A DNA stretch of 27,952 nt from Sperchopsis tessellata (lineage: Eukaryota > Arthropoda > Insecta > Coleoptera > Hydrophilidae): the NCBI GenBank assembly GCA_033557685.1, contig JAWQRN010000602.1, positions 1 through 27,952 on the forward strand. The letters run 5' to 3'. Every line of letters starts with the position of its first letter. Position 1 is the first letter of the stretch. This document shows positions 10,091 to 20,261 of this stretch, piece by piece. The position numbers and the translations under genes are program-made. Under the pieces are notes generated by a model. That model was not told the origin of the DNA. It worked only from the letters and a program-made list of their open reading frames with translations, and made no database searches.

Positions 10091-10236
10091 CTTATTAATA
10101 GCTTATTGCAAAACTTTCTGAATGCAGGAATGAATGCTGAATAGCATATTGTACGAAGGCTGAGCTGCATAGGGGATGTAGTTGTACTGATGAGAATTCC
10201 GGCGTTCAGCAACTTTTGCAATATGCAATTAATAAG
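10091..10236. repeat. Imperfect hairpin with 41-bp arms
   Basis: The segments 10091-10131 and 10196-10236 are reverse complements with about eight mismatches. Both ends read CTTATTAAT going inward, followed by a TATTGCAAAA block and a CTGAA.GC.GGAAT block. The loop is about 64 bases. It may be a short MITE, the fold-back end of a DNA transposon, or an RNA hairpin. A 62-codon frame on the minus strand overlaps it but looks like a by-product of the repeat. Confidence 0.7.
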
Positions 10237-10748
10237 GTGGTCGGAAATACAAATGCCAAAACTATCCTACACTGACGATCATAAAGCAATTTTAAAATAA
10301 ACAGAGATTTTCATACGCAGATCTTGCAACATATGATTTTCAACATTCGCCAGTTTGGGCCTTCGCGGGTGATTTGGACCAATAATATACAACAGAAAAT
10401 TATTAAAATTTAACACAATTTTTATTGAAAACATCTTTCTAGAGATTCGGATAAAATGTACCATCGAAAAGTAGGCTGGCAGGCGATATTCTTGATTTTG
10501 GACCAGCTTATGAAATTGATTCGAATACGAACAAATATTACATACTATAAACAGTGTATTATAGGACATTAGTGAAGGATATAAAACGAATGAAAAACTT
10601 ATTTATGCCTAGCATCAAACATTAATAGAAGAATCAAAGATAAAACAATTTTTACAGATATTTGAAGCAGAACGTGAAAGTAAAACCTAATAATAGATGT
10701 TCAGATTAGTGGCCTAACATGAGCTAAGAATCTTATAAATTGTAAATG
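10237..10748. other. Intergenic, no gene recognised
   Basis: A 96-codon frame on the minus strand (10279-10569) starts with ATG but shows no motif or domain I know, has no detectable partner, and is rich in residues expected from AT-rich noncoding DNA. I do not call it a gene. Confidence 0.5.
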
Positions 10749-11014
10749 TTTTTTTTTATTTACTTATTCAACGGCGGTCTCTTTCCGCTACAATACCATA
10801 CCTAGGAATTTAGTCGCATCCAGTATTCCAAATAGTATTCGGTTCTTTAACATGCAGACGATCTCTCTTTAACTACAATACACGACATGCACAGTTTTAC
10901 GTATGGCTTGAAAAGACTATTACATAGACCTTTTTCTAATTACAAAATGCCGTTCGCCTTGAAGCCAAAACCTTACGTCTGATCGCTAGCCACTAAGCTG
11001 CCTAGGTGGATATG
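10749..11014 (-). mobile_element. Probable tRNA-derived SINE
   Basis: On the minus strand the head contains CAGCTTAGTGG (plus 10990-11000), one mismatch from the polymerase III A box TRGCNNAGNGG. It also has GCTTCAAGGCG (plus 10955-10965), about two mismatches from the B box GGTTCRANNCC. The spacing between the boxes, 24 bases, is shorter than in a standard tRNA. A unique body of about 190 bases follows, and the element ends in an A-rich tail (the T run at plus 10749-10757, preceded on the minus strand by AATAAGTAAATAAA). Head with pol III boxes, body and A tail is the plan of a SINE. I saw no clear target duplication. Alternatives are a tRNA pseudogene or chance. Confidence 0.6.
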
Positions 11015-11090
11015 TGAAGTATTTATAACATGAATTATTTCAGTTGATTCTCATTAAGCCCTCCTAATAATAGAAGAGTAATTTAGATGT

Positions 11091-11413
11091 ATGACTGAGG
11101 GATGTACAGTGTGATTTATATCTGGCAAAGGCTGTGTATGTCAAAAGTTAAATTTACGTCAGATAATAGAAAAACGTATGGAAGTAAGAAAGAAGTTATA
11201 CTGTGTATTTGTTGATCTAGACAGAGCGAATGACAGTGTGGATAAGTGGTTTATTTATTCTTGAAGGAAGGCATGTATTAGGATAAATGGAAACATGACT
11301 ATTTACTAATTTGAAACGAGACAAGGACAAGGATGTGTAATGTCCCCTTGGCTATTTAATATATTTGTTAATAAATATATCCATGATGCTTGCATAAAAT
11401 GACAGAGAGTCGG
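11091..11413 (+). pseudogene. RT relic, N-terminal palm blocks
   Basis: In shifting frames it reads LRQIIEKRMEVRKKLYCVFV, then DLDRANDSVDK, the block with the first catalytic D (usually DLEKAYDSV). Further on comes RQGQGCVMSPWLFNIFVN, matching the usual RQGCVLSPWLFNIF.. box. A frame change separates the two. The frame continues to about 11413, where the MITE interrupts it, close to where the FADD box would be expected. Confidence 0.78.
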
Positions 11414-11510
11414 TAGCCATGGGCGATTATGAAATTTTATAATCGATTATAGAATATATTGATTAATCGATTAATCGAACAAATCAGATAAACTTATAAT
11501 CGAAAAAATT

Positions 11511-11607
11511 GATTAATCAAATAATCGATCATCGATTAATCAAATAATCGATCATCGATTAATCAAATAATCTATCATCAATTAATCAAATAATCGATCA
11601 TCGATTA
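11511..11607. repeat. 23-bp tandem array, left, MITE copy 1
   Basis: About four units. Each runs CGATTAATCAAATAATCGAT followed by CAT, so the base after CGAT is C throughout. Units differ by one or two substitutions. Confidence 0.88.
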
Positions 11608-11713
11608 AAAAGTTTAAAATTTTAACCCATTCTTTGTTTATCATAATTATTATAACCAAGATCACCGTTACAGAATTTGCAGTATATAGTAAGTGTAAAT
11701 TTTGTCTGTGAAA

Positions 11714-11825
11714 AATCAAATAATCAAAGATCGATTAATCAAATAATCGATGATTGATTAATCAAATAATCGATGATCGATTAATCAAATAATAAATGAT
11801 CAATTAATTAAACAATCGATAATTA
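11714..11825. repeat. 23-bp tandem array, right, MITE copy 1
   Basis: About four and a half units of the same 23-bp length and the same direction as the left array, but with GAT instead of CAT after CGAT. The last units are more diverged. Confidence 0.88.
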
Positions 11826-11843
11826 AAATAATTCCCAGGGCTA

Positions 11844-12540
11844 GTAGTCATAAATATTTTATAGCATGCTAATATAAAAATGCTGATGAATTACAGTCGA
11901 CATTAGATGACAATCCATAAGAAACAGAAATTATGGATCTTAAAGTAAATACCGCTAAAATGAAAGTTTTGGTGTTTAAGAGTGAGACAGTGAGAACTGG
12001 ATGCAGTTCATACCTAGAAAACACATTTCAAGAGACAGAAGGATTAGGTTGGAGGCTGAGAAACGGGTGAATGCGGGTCGGAAAGTAGCACGCGCTATGT
12101 GGATGATATAAGAATAAGGGACTTACGGAAGAGGAAATGACTATTATAATGCTTTGGTTCATATACTTATGTAAGGTAGTGAGGCATGAGTACATTAAAA
12201 TCACATAAGAGAGAAAAATAAAGTAGGTATGAACTATCTTAGAAGTGTGTGTAATAACGGACTGATTAATATAGTTAGAAAAACAGCATTTAGAAGGAAT
12301 GAGTGAATAGAGACTTACAAGACAAATATATGTAGGTAGAGTGGAAGAGGTACAGGTAGGTTGATTAGTTTTGGTGAGATTCTGAAAAAAACAAGAAAGC
12401 AGTCGAAGAAATAGAAGGGCATGAATGACAAGTAGTATGGAGTTAGTAGAGGCTAATAAATTTTGGTAGGATAGGAGGCTTACTGCTAGTGGTGCCCACC
12501 CCCGGAAGGGTTTAACAAGTTACGTTACAGTTATAGGGCT
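11844..12540 (+). pseudogene. RT relic, post-palm and C-terminal part
   Basis: After the MITE, the strand reads ADELQSTLDDN near 11882 and then LKVNTAKMKVLVFKSE near 11940, the block with conserved N and K that follows the RT active site. Decayed thumb sequence follows. The end reads SGRGTGRL near 12340 and WCPPPEGF near 12490-12515, typical of the C-terminal tail of this type of RT. Several stops lie between. The intact FADD box was not seen on either side of the MITE. Confidence 0.68.
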
Positions 12541-12544
12541 GAAT

Positions 12545-12859
12545 AAGGAAAACGTTTATACACATCCCTATAATTTGTATTCGTATTTAGTGTAAAATAA
12601 ACGTGATAATTGTTTTTAATATTTCATTTTAAATGTAAATAATACAATATAATTGCAACAATTAAATGCATTTACACTGAAATTACGCCAACACTATTAG
12701 GTAAGTAACCTCATGTAAAAAAGACAATATGTGCTTATAGTGCATGATGATTGCACATTTAGCTATAAAAATATTATTAATCACTTTTTATACATTGACC
12801 CCTTGTCATATTTCTAGAACCTATTAAAATACCTCTATTCTTCATAATGTACTGTATAC
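12545..12859. other. AT-rich spacer, nothing recognised
   Basis: Sequence between the RT relic and the left arm of the inverted repeat pair. No gene, transposon or RNA structure recognised. Confidence 0.5.
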
Positions 12860-13115
12860 GGGGTGTCCTATTTTCGATGGTTTTCGTTCATAATAGAATT
12901 AGAGGAAAACAAACTACTGTTTTGTGATCAAATTTATTTGAGAATATTAATATCATTTCCAAGCTATACGGGGAAATTAAAAAGTTTGTCATTTTAACAA
13001 GTGCTTGTAACTCGGTTATCTTTCACTCTCATTGCTACTTTTTCAAATAATTATAGTGGCGTAGTCAAAAATATAAAGTTTACAATATTATTTGAGTTAT
13101 GACACAATTTTTTTT
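12860..13115 (+). repeat. Interspersed repeat, left inverted copy
   Basis: Begins GGGGTGTCC and shares with the reverse complement of 14810-15105 a series of blocks in the same order: ACTACTG.TTTGTGATCA, GAGAATATTAAT (in variant form), AAGCTA.ACGGGGAAATT, TAACTCGGTTATC-like, and AATTATAGTGGC.TA.TCAAAAATATAA. It has no coding capacity. It is a noncoding repeat, perhaps a MITE-like DNA transposon with a GGGGTGTCC end; I could not see its other terminus. Confidence 0.72.
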
Positions 13116-14809
13116 TTCAAAATTTTAGGGGATCTTCTTTTTATTATACCCACTTCTTTCGTTAACATTCTGTAATAAGTATTTTATTCAGGGCCTACGT
13201 AACTCAAAACATTAACTGAGTACCGCTCAAAATTCTCTTTTACGTATATTTTAGGTCGAGTTTTCAAAACGATCCTCGCAATTTTAAATTGCTTACCAAT
13301 CTATTAAATGTTCTTTTCTCAGGATGCCGGCGTTCTGGGTATCTCTCAGAATATAAATTAGTTGCGTTTTCCACACCTATAGTGTATGAATTAAAGCAAC
13401 AACACAACCACTTTGACAGTAAGTATTCGTGTGTGAATTGTTAAAATAATCCAAAACCTACTTGTTCTAAAAAAAGTTTACTGTTGATTCGTATGGTTTT
13501 TATGTTTGGCATTTTATTTTTTATTTGTCATGTTTTAATATAATTAAAAATACAATAAAGTAGATATTTACATTATAAAATTATGACAAGCTTATATTAA
13601 CTAATTAAATTTTACAACAGCAACTATTCAGAAATACTGTTACGTATGGTATTGTGTTTTATTTCGAACGACCTATAGATATATGAACTATTAATTAATG
13701 TAGCGGGGCTGGTTCTGCTTCGTGTATACAGGAGTTAATTTATCGTAAGTAAAATAATAATGTTATTGCTTACCTTAGATGTATTGGTGCTGTGGTTGTG
13801 TGTGGAGATTGTGGTTCCCGTGCTATGTAGTATAAAATAATTAGAATGATTTTTTTTGTACTTAGATGATGAACTTGAATGTAGCACACACACTATCTTA
13901 TTATACTCATTCAATTTTAAGGTTTGTAAAGCACGCACTCACGTGTATAGGCGAATATCATAATTTCGCATATATGATATGTAAATACTTATAGAATTAG
14001 AGTTTTGTAACAGCGCGATCAAAACTACCTCTTCGCTTCCGAAGAAAAGGTTTCTAACTAATGCTCTTTGTAAGCCAAGCACGCATATACCCTTTCATCT
14101 TCGCAACATATGGCGGTTTTTTTTTCTGTAAGGTAGACATTATATTTGGAGGCAAGAATTTGTCCACCATAGCACTTACAACACAACACAATATACAGAT
14201 TTATGAAAGTGGTTTCTGTACAATGATGTTAACAGATATTTTACAATATCAATAATTTAACAAATAATAGCAATCAAGGTATTAATATTATTTGCTTCAG
14301 CGGTGTCAGGTTATATAGAATGGCCCGACATCCAAATGCTAGTTATATACTATATGTAGATAAATATGTTGTAAATAACGTATAAATTTCGTCCGATGCA
14401 ACCCGGATATTGATGCTTATCTCTCGTAGTCAATCAGACCTAGTCACTAAGAATATATATGAAACAGCCTTTATGGTGCAGTACGTGTTCGGAGTGCATA
14501 AGTGGATCTCAGTGTCACCGAAGACGAGTGGAACTCAGAAATACATCTGGCACATAGTTTTACTGCCGGCATCTATTTCTGCATCATAGGTTGATGTTTC
14601 TAATAATTAAAAGTAATGGTACTGCAAAGTACATATATGTAAACTAACTCGCGGTTGTCTCCTATCGGCATATCGATGTCGATACTTTCTATATAATCAA
14701 GGTATTATATGCAAAACATTTGACAATCAATCCTTACAATTTCCACATTTTTAACGATTTTAAAGATAACTAAAACAACAAATACTAAAAATTATAACAT
14801 ATTAATTAT
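13116..14809. other. Spacer between inverted repeat copies, no gene recognised
   Basis: AT-rich interval of about 1.7 kb. Short frames at 13735-13938 (minus) and 14061-14255 (plus) show no family motif; the first is rich in S, N and T, as expected of low-complexity DNA. No transposase was found, so the two arms do not visibly enclose a gene. Confidence 0.5.
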
Positions 14810-15105
14810 ATAAATATTATATTTTTGAATATGCCACTATAATTATCTTAAAAAAATGACAATGAGAATGTTTAAACCATTTTTGAATAACTATAAAAAT
14901 AAACAAGTTATGAGTAATTGGCGAAAAGCTAAACATTTAAATTTCCCCCTGTAGCTCGGAATAGTAAAATATATTTAATTTCTGTTTTGACCATATTAAT
15001 TTTCTCTAGTCATCTGATCACAAAGCAGTAGTTATTTTTTCTCTAACTATTATTAAAGTAGTTTACCGTTTAATAACATCGATAAAATGGGGAAAATGGA
15101 CACTA
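14810..15105 (-). repeat. Interspersed repeat, right inverted copy
   Basis: Reverse-complement counterpart of 12860-13115. Its outer end reads AGTGTCCATTTT on the minus strand, against GGGGTGTCCTATTTT on the left copy. The two have diverged by many substitutions and small gaps, so they are old. Confidence 0.72.
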
Positions 15106-18100
15106 TGTATATATTAACTATTTAAATAATAAATCTAATTTATAAAACAAGCAATATTTATTTCTGGGTTTAAACCGTCTATAATAATATCTGACAAGTA
15201 CCTCGTTTCGTTCACTGTTGTAAGTGGCATGTTTAAGGCTAGAGATGTTACATCAACGAATGAACTCTACACACTGACCCGGAGTGTATTGAGTTTATTC
15301 TTTGAAGTAACATCACTTGCCCTGAAAATGTCTCTTGCAACAGTGGCCGAAACGTCGGCGCTTGTCAGAGCCCCGAAACAGTGTCCACCCTGAAGCCACA
15401 TGCATATGAATAATAACCGTGGAAGTCTATTACATTTAATATGTATTTCTAATACGTAGAATAATTGCCCAATAACATATCTTGACAAAAATTATCATTA
15501 GACAAACTTAAGAACAACTGTATCTATTGGTTATTGAAGCTGCTGTGTAATTACATCATTACGTCTAAATGTCATTTGTTAAAACCATAATGAAAGTAAA
15601 ATAAAGGTAACTTTATGAGTTCGCAAACGAGTTAAAATGCAAATGTCAAACAAGCTTGATTATATTACAACTTTCTCTGTAGGTATTATTGATCTTTATA
15701 TAAATCGAAAATTCAAAGTTAATTAAATGTGTCTTGTATTTTTTTAATGGAAAGGACTATGCTGTTATATACGCTAAACTACCGAAAAAAATAATTGTTT
15801 GTTAATAATATTTTACGGACTTTTTTAACATGGTGACTACCAAACATCATTTTAAATTGAATTATAGATGTAGATATTTTATTTACTGTAAATTTAAATA
15901 TGATTCCCTAGGATCATATGCATTGTTAAATAATAATAGATAATACACAATTTTACTTTATTTGAAGGGATACAAATTTTAAGAACATATATTCATGCAT
16001 TATCGGCAGTTCATGCTTATATTTTTTAATAGATTTTCTGACATAATTATTAAACGGTCATTTGCCTATAAAATGGAGCAGGGTTGCTTAAACTAAAAAA
16101 TTTCACCAAGCAATGTACTCAGATTACATCCCACAGAAAAACTCTCAAGTTGTTTGTAGAAACTGCCATTAAATATTAAGTTTATTCGTTTTGGGTTTAT
16201 GTAATATGTAAGTAAACTATGATGCATGAAACTTCTCCATCGTAGTTATCGTATTGTAAAGGACTAAAATATTCGGAAATTTGAACTTAAGTAAAAAGTT
16301 TACTTATGGCTAAGACAGCAAAAGTTTTTCGTTGGCCATAAAAGAAGTAGATGTCAGTTTTCGAGATAATTTAATGATATTTTCACAACCAATGTAGAAA
16401 AAAACTTAAGAATTACTTTAAACCTTTCCTCCAAATAAATACCGATATGGCAATAAAATTTGACCCAGCATGTCTCATCGGAATGCCATATTTGCCATGA
16501 ATGGTGAGGTATCCATAGAAGTGATTTCAGAGGTTTGAAAACGTGATATTTTCATAGCGAACTATTATAGCCCTTTCGGCGATGATTTCTATATGATTCC
16601 AAAATCCATCAATCCCTGTCTGATGAAATTATCAAGATATACGTTCCCATAGTCTCTCCACTGCGTACTTACCAGAAACATATGATCGCCCCTAATCTAG
16701 TTGCGGGGCATATAAACTTCATTACAAACGTGGAGTCAATTATAATGCCTGAACTGATCGGTCATTTCAAACCAAATATAAAGACTATTTTTACCGTTTC
16801 CTGCAAAAATGATCCAAAAAATTTCGTTATATAACATTTTTTTTCTTACCATGTATATATTTAAATTTAGTAGGTAATACTATTGTATTACGGTATATAT
16901 AATTATTTATTACATTACTTAATTAGTCGCCTAATTAATGATGAGCATCAAATCTGGAACCCACGGCGCCAAAAGCCGTTTATGATTTAAGCACTCTAAA
17001 AATGTACATGCTCTAAGGTTTACGCGCTCTATATAATTTACGCGTGCATTCTAGGGATTCAGGCGCGCACTTTATGCAGGAAAGTATCGTGAAAAGTTGC
17101 TAAAGATGTTATAAGAAACTACACAATGAAGGAATTCTAAGAGAAAAAGCACAGAAAACCCCGCAAAACTTCGCTGAAATGCAACACATGTCAATTATTT
17201 ATGTCCTTACACTTTTAAATTTTCATTTGCTTTTATATTATTATTCATGTCAAAATATGTTTTTGTTTTAATTTGTATTTTTAATCACGAGAAAATATGT
17301 TTGTATTTATATTACCATTATGCATCTATATCAAGAAAAACATAAAAACATTCCAAAATGTACTATTATACCGAGGTCTTTCAAATATAATACGCTCTCA
17401 ATGGATGTTGGACCCCGACCACAGTACATGCAGCTCAGTGTATGTGACTCACTTAGTATACGCAGCTCTATGAAACATAATAAATGAAACCCACATATGG
17501 GACTCATGGCTTTCTTTGTGTTAAAACCATTAACTTAACATCGGAGAAAGTCTTGAAATATATATTTGCTTCCACACCAATACCAACCACAACTTTAACA
17601 ACCTATCATATAATCATACTTTGCCTATATATTCCATCCCTCATTTAAATTTTGGTATCCACCGACAGTAGCTCTTCCTCGAATGCTGTCTTCACATTTT
17701 TCACAACAATATACGATTTTTTCTTTAATCAAGATGACTATAGTCTCACATAATATTTCTCGAAACCATGTTTAGTTTGGTAAGGACTATAAACCACTTT
17801 ATATGAAACATATTTTCTGTAATTTCCTATTACCCATTACAATATAAAGTAACATATGTATTTCACAATACATGGGTCGCACCCATTAAAGTTGTAAATG
17901 CACTTTAATGTAATTTACACCGGCATTTTATGCGATTAGCAAGCACTAGGCTTTATTCCCCTATGAGGAATTATGCATTCAGAGGTATTCAAAATGCGAT
18001 GGAACAAGAAGATTTAACAGGAAAGGCAATAAACGAGCTGTAATTTTTATGGTAACAAGTTTTATTATACTCAATGGTAACAACTAGGGTTATTTTATAT

Positions 18101-19299
18101 TACATCTATTCCAGTTTCGCATTCTTCAGCGAAACTTGTAAGTTCTGTAGCTCTAAAAGAAAAAGAAAAGAAAAATAAAACCTCCAAGTTGTGTGGGAAA
18201 CTCTACCGACACCAGTTGCTTACGAATTCAACAGGTTGTTGGCCGACGTGGAATATTAAAGAGGTGTGATAGGAATTTTGTTGGATTTCGAATCAGGTGG
18301 ACACTTCGAGACTATCAAATGTGAATGGACTCAACACACTACAACAATCATTACCATTATTATTGCTGGGGCCGCCTAGAATAGCTAATAACGACTATCT
18401 ATGAAAATTCTATTCATCTTCTGTGTGTATACATACAAGCACGTTTAATGTGCTCGTTAATGAGCTCTGTCCTATTATTTTCAATATCGTGGAAACTTTT
18501 TGTACAGAAAATCCATTTCCGATATTTAAATTTTAGATATTTTACCTTGACGTTAATAGTCTTTAATTAGTAAAAGAATATACAAGTATTGCAAAAGTAA
18601 TAATATAAATATAAATATCACCTTAAGTAATAATTTTTTGTACACTTAATTTACATTAAATTGTGGTATACGGTTCTTTATTTTTTACGGCCATATTTCA
18701 GTAGTGACGTCATCAATTATTTTTTAAATACAGACATACATGCTATCATGTTGATTCAATTACATATAGTGTATGAAACATATTCAATCCTAATGAAATA
18801 CTTGCAATAAATACAGCTCAAATTTATCTTTACGGCATTATAGGCTTTGATGCAAATTAAAAAAAATCTTTTAATTTCATATTACAGAGTGCTTCAAACT
18901 TTCAGCCCTAGAAAATGTAACTAATATTATTATCCATCAAAAGCAACAATGTCATTTATACATCTAATTATAGTAAATATATGTAAAGCATAAAAAACGA
19001 TACAAACAATTGGTTTTGAACTTATTTCATCGATCTATAATACAAAATAATATTCGTTTTTCAATAATTGCATTTTTTATTTATTTTTTTTAATATTGTA
19101 AAAACTGTTCTTTTTATGGTGAAATTATAAATAGCGCCTATAAGAAGTAGGAATAGTAGTTGTAAGTGAATAGATAAATGAGAAAAATCAGTTTCTGCTA
19201 ATGTTTCAGAAATAAACGGTTCAAAAGACAATCTAAGATGATATACAAATCATAGTTTCAGTTTTATGATCGATTTTTTGTAAATTGGTTCCGATAAGG
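15106..19299. other. Long AT-rich stretch, no gene recognised
   Basis: About 4.2 kb with no coding gene, RNA gene or transposon protein seen on either strand. Small points: CTGAAAATGTCTCTTGCAAC and then GGCCGAAACGTCGGC at 15321-15356, a motif often found in dispersed arthropod repeats; a short purine-rich run at about 18155-18180; and two similar TTTACGCG blocks near 17026-17045. The 73-codon minus frame at 15267-15488 covers the first of these and looks like part of a repeat. Confidence 0.55.
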
Positions 19300-20258
19300 A
19301 AAACACCTACATCTATACTTTCAGAAACCAAATAAACCATTTTTTCTTGGAGCTTCTCGAAGGTATGTGCAAATACACGATATCATCTGCGGATCTCAAA
19401 ATATTAAGATATTCTCCATTTACCTGTGTGCCCTTGTGTTCCCAATTTAGTTATATAATCTAGAGTTACACCGAACAACTTCGGTGATATGGTGCCTTCG
19501 TGTCTAACACCTTTTTGAACATCAATTTTTATATGAAATGCATTTTCGTAGTTTACGAAAGCACAACATGGTAGCAGATTATACTCGGGTGCAGTTAGAT
19601 ATCCATTCGCGGACCGTGTGATAGTGCTATATTTGTTCCAAGACGCTGGTATCTCTTTTGTTTATATGCAAGACGTATAAAATTTTTTTTTTCAGAACAG
19701 TGATCCCATCTTCCCCTGGTGATTTTCCAACTTCATTGATTTTAAAAAAGCAAGTGCTACTTCTGAGGGTAATATTGCCGGACCATCTTCCTCGTAAAAG
19801 ATGTTTATATAGTGTCACGTTCATCTCGATATAGTTCTTGGTAAAACTTTTTAACCACTTCAAGGATTTCTTCTATATCGTCAACCTTCTCACCTCATTC
19901 AGATCTGACATACCTGCTCCTATAATGCTATCTTCCTTTATTCGCTTTTTAATGGTCTTTGAAAGTTCCACATACTTTATATTCTGCCTTCTTGTCTTAA
20001 CTTTACTTATTAAATAAATATGCTGCTTTTGTAAAGTCTTAATGTTTTTGAAATTTTTGACTCTTTTTTACCATTGGCAGTTCCACTTATGGCTCTGGCC
20101 GTGTTATATGAAACACATTATCGGCATCGTTATACTCTTTCAGATCAGCAAATACAAATACTTCTTGCTTAGATTTCAGATGGTCCAACTTAATTTGTCT
20201 AACACAGCTGTTAGTTAACTTTTTAATTCTACATTTAAAGTTATTCTACATTCCTTTG
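19300..20258 (-). mobile_element. RTE-clade retrotransposon, copy A (truncated both ends)
   Basis: On the minus strand it starts in the linker before the RT (about 20258), with VFADLKEYNDADNV near 20150, and runs through RT blocks to just after the active site. Recognisable pieces are LEVVKKFYQELYRDERD (near 19850-19800) and KIT/GEDGIT-like (near 19710). The active site reads SADD at 19382-19393 where copies B and D have FADD; F became S. A 78-codon frame (19627-19863) is the longest open piece. It abuts the 3' end of copy B near 20260, head-to-tail. Its 3' part is missing, so it ends in the RT. Confidence 0.83.
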
Positions 20259-20261
20259 ACC

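Larger units (their letters stand above)
11414..11843. mobile_element. hAT-like MITE with internal minisatellite, copy 1
   Basis: The element starts TAGCCATGGGCGATTAT and ends, in reverse complement, with TAGCCCTGGGAATTATT, so the ends are imperfect terminal inverted repeats. It has no coding capacity. Inside are two arrays of a 23-bp unit rich in ATCGAT and GATTAATC, separated by a spacer containing ATTATTATAACCAAGATC. The same plan and ends are found at 25001-25511. Ends beginning TAGCCCTGGG and the 8-bp duplication at the second copy point to the hAT superfamily. The 8-bp flanks here (AGAGTCGG and GTAGTCAT) agree only in the middle four bases. Confidence 0.8.
11091..12540 (+). mobile_element. 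Non-LTR RT relic, second family, split by a MITE
   Basis: A LINE RT fragment unlike the RTE copies in this window. The left part (to 11413) has RT palm blocks and the right part (from 11844) has the segment after the active site and the C-terminal tail. The MITE at 11414-11843 sits between them. No endonuclease or 3' tail was recognised. The clade is uncertain; the wording of the blocks resembles families common in arthropod and crustacean genomes. Confidence 0.75.

Noticed and set aside
10279..10569. 96-codon minus-strand frame as a gene
   Set aside because: No family features. Length alone is not convincing in AT-rich DNA of this size.
11500..11830. CRISPR-like array of regular repeats
   Set aside because: The units are contiguous 23-bp tandem repeats without spacers, inside a transposon in a eukaryotic context.
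13735..13938. S/N/T-rich minus-strand frame as a small secreted protein
   Set aside because: No signal peptide pattern, and low-complexity composition expected from AT-rich noncoding DNA.
16925..17060. Primer-binding-site-like TGGCGCC on the minus strand near 16970, hinting at an LTR element
   Set aside because: No LTR pair, no polypurine tract and no gag or pol relic nearby.
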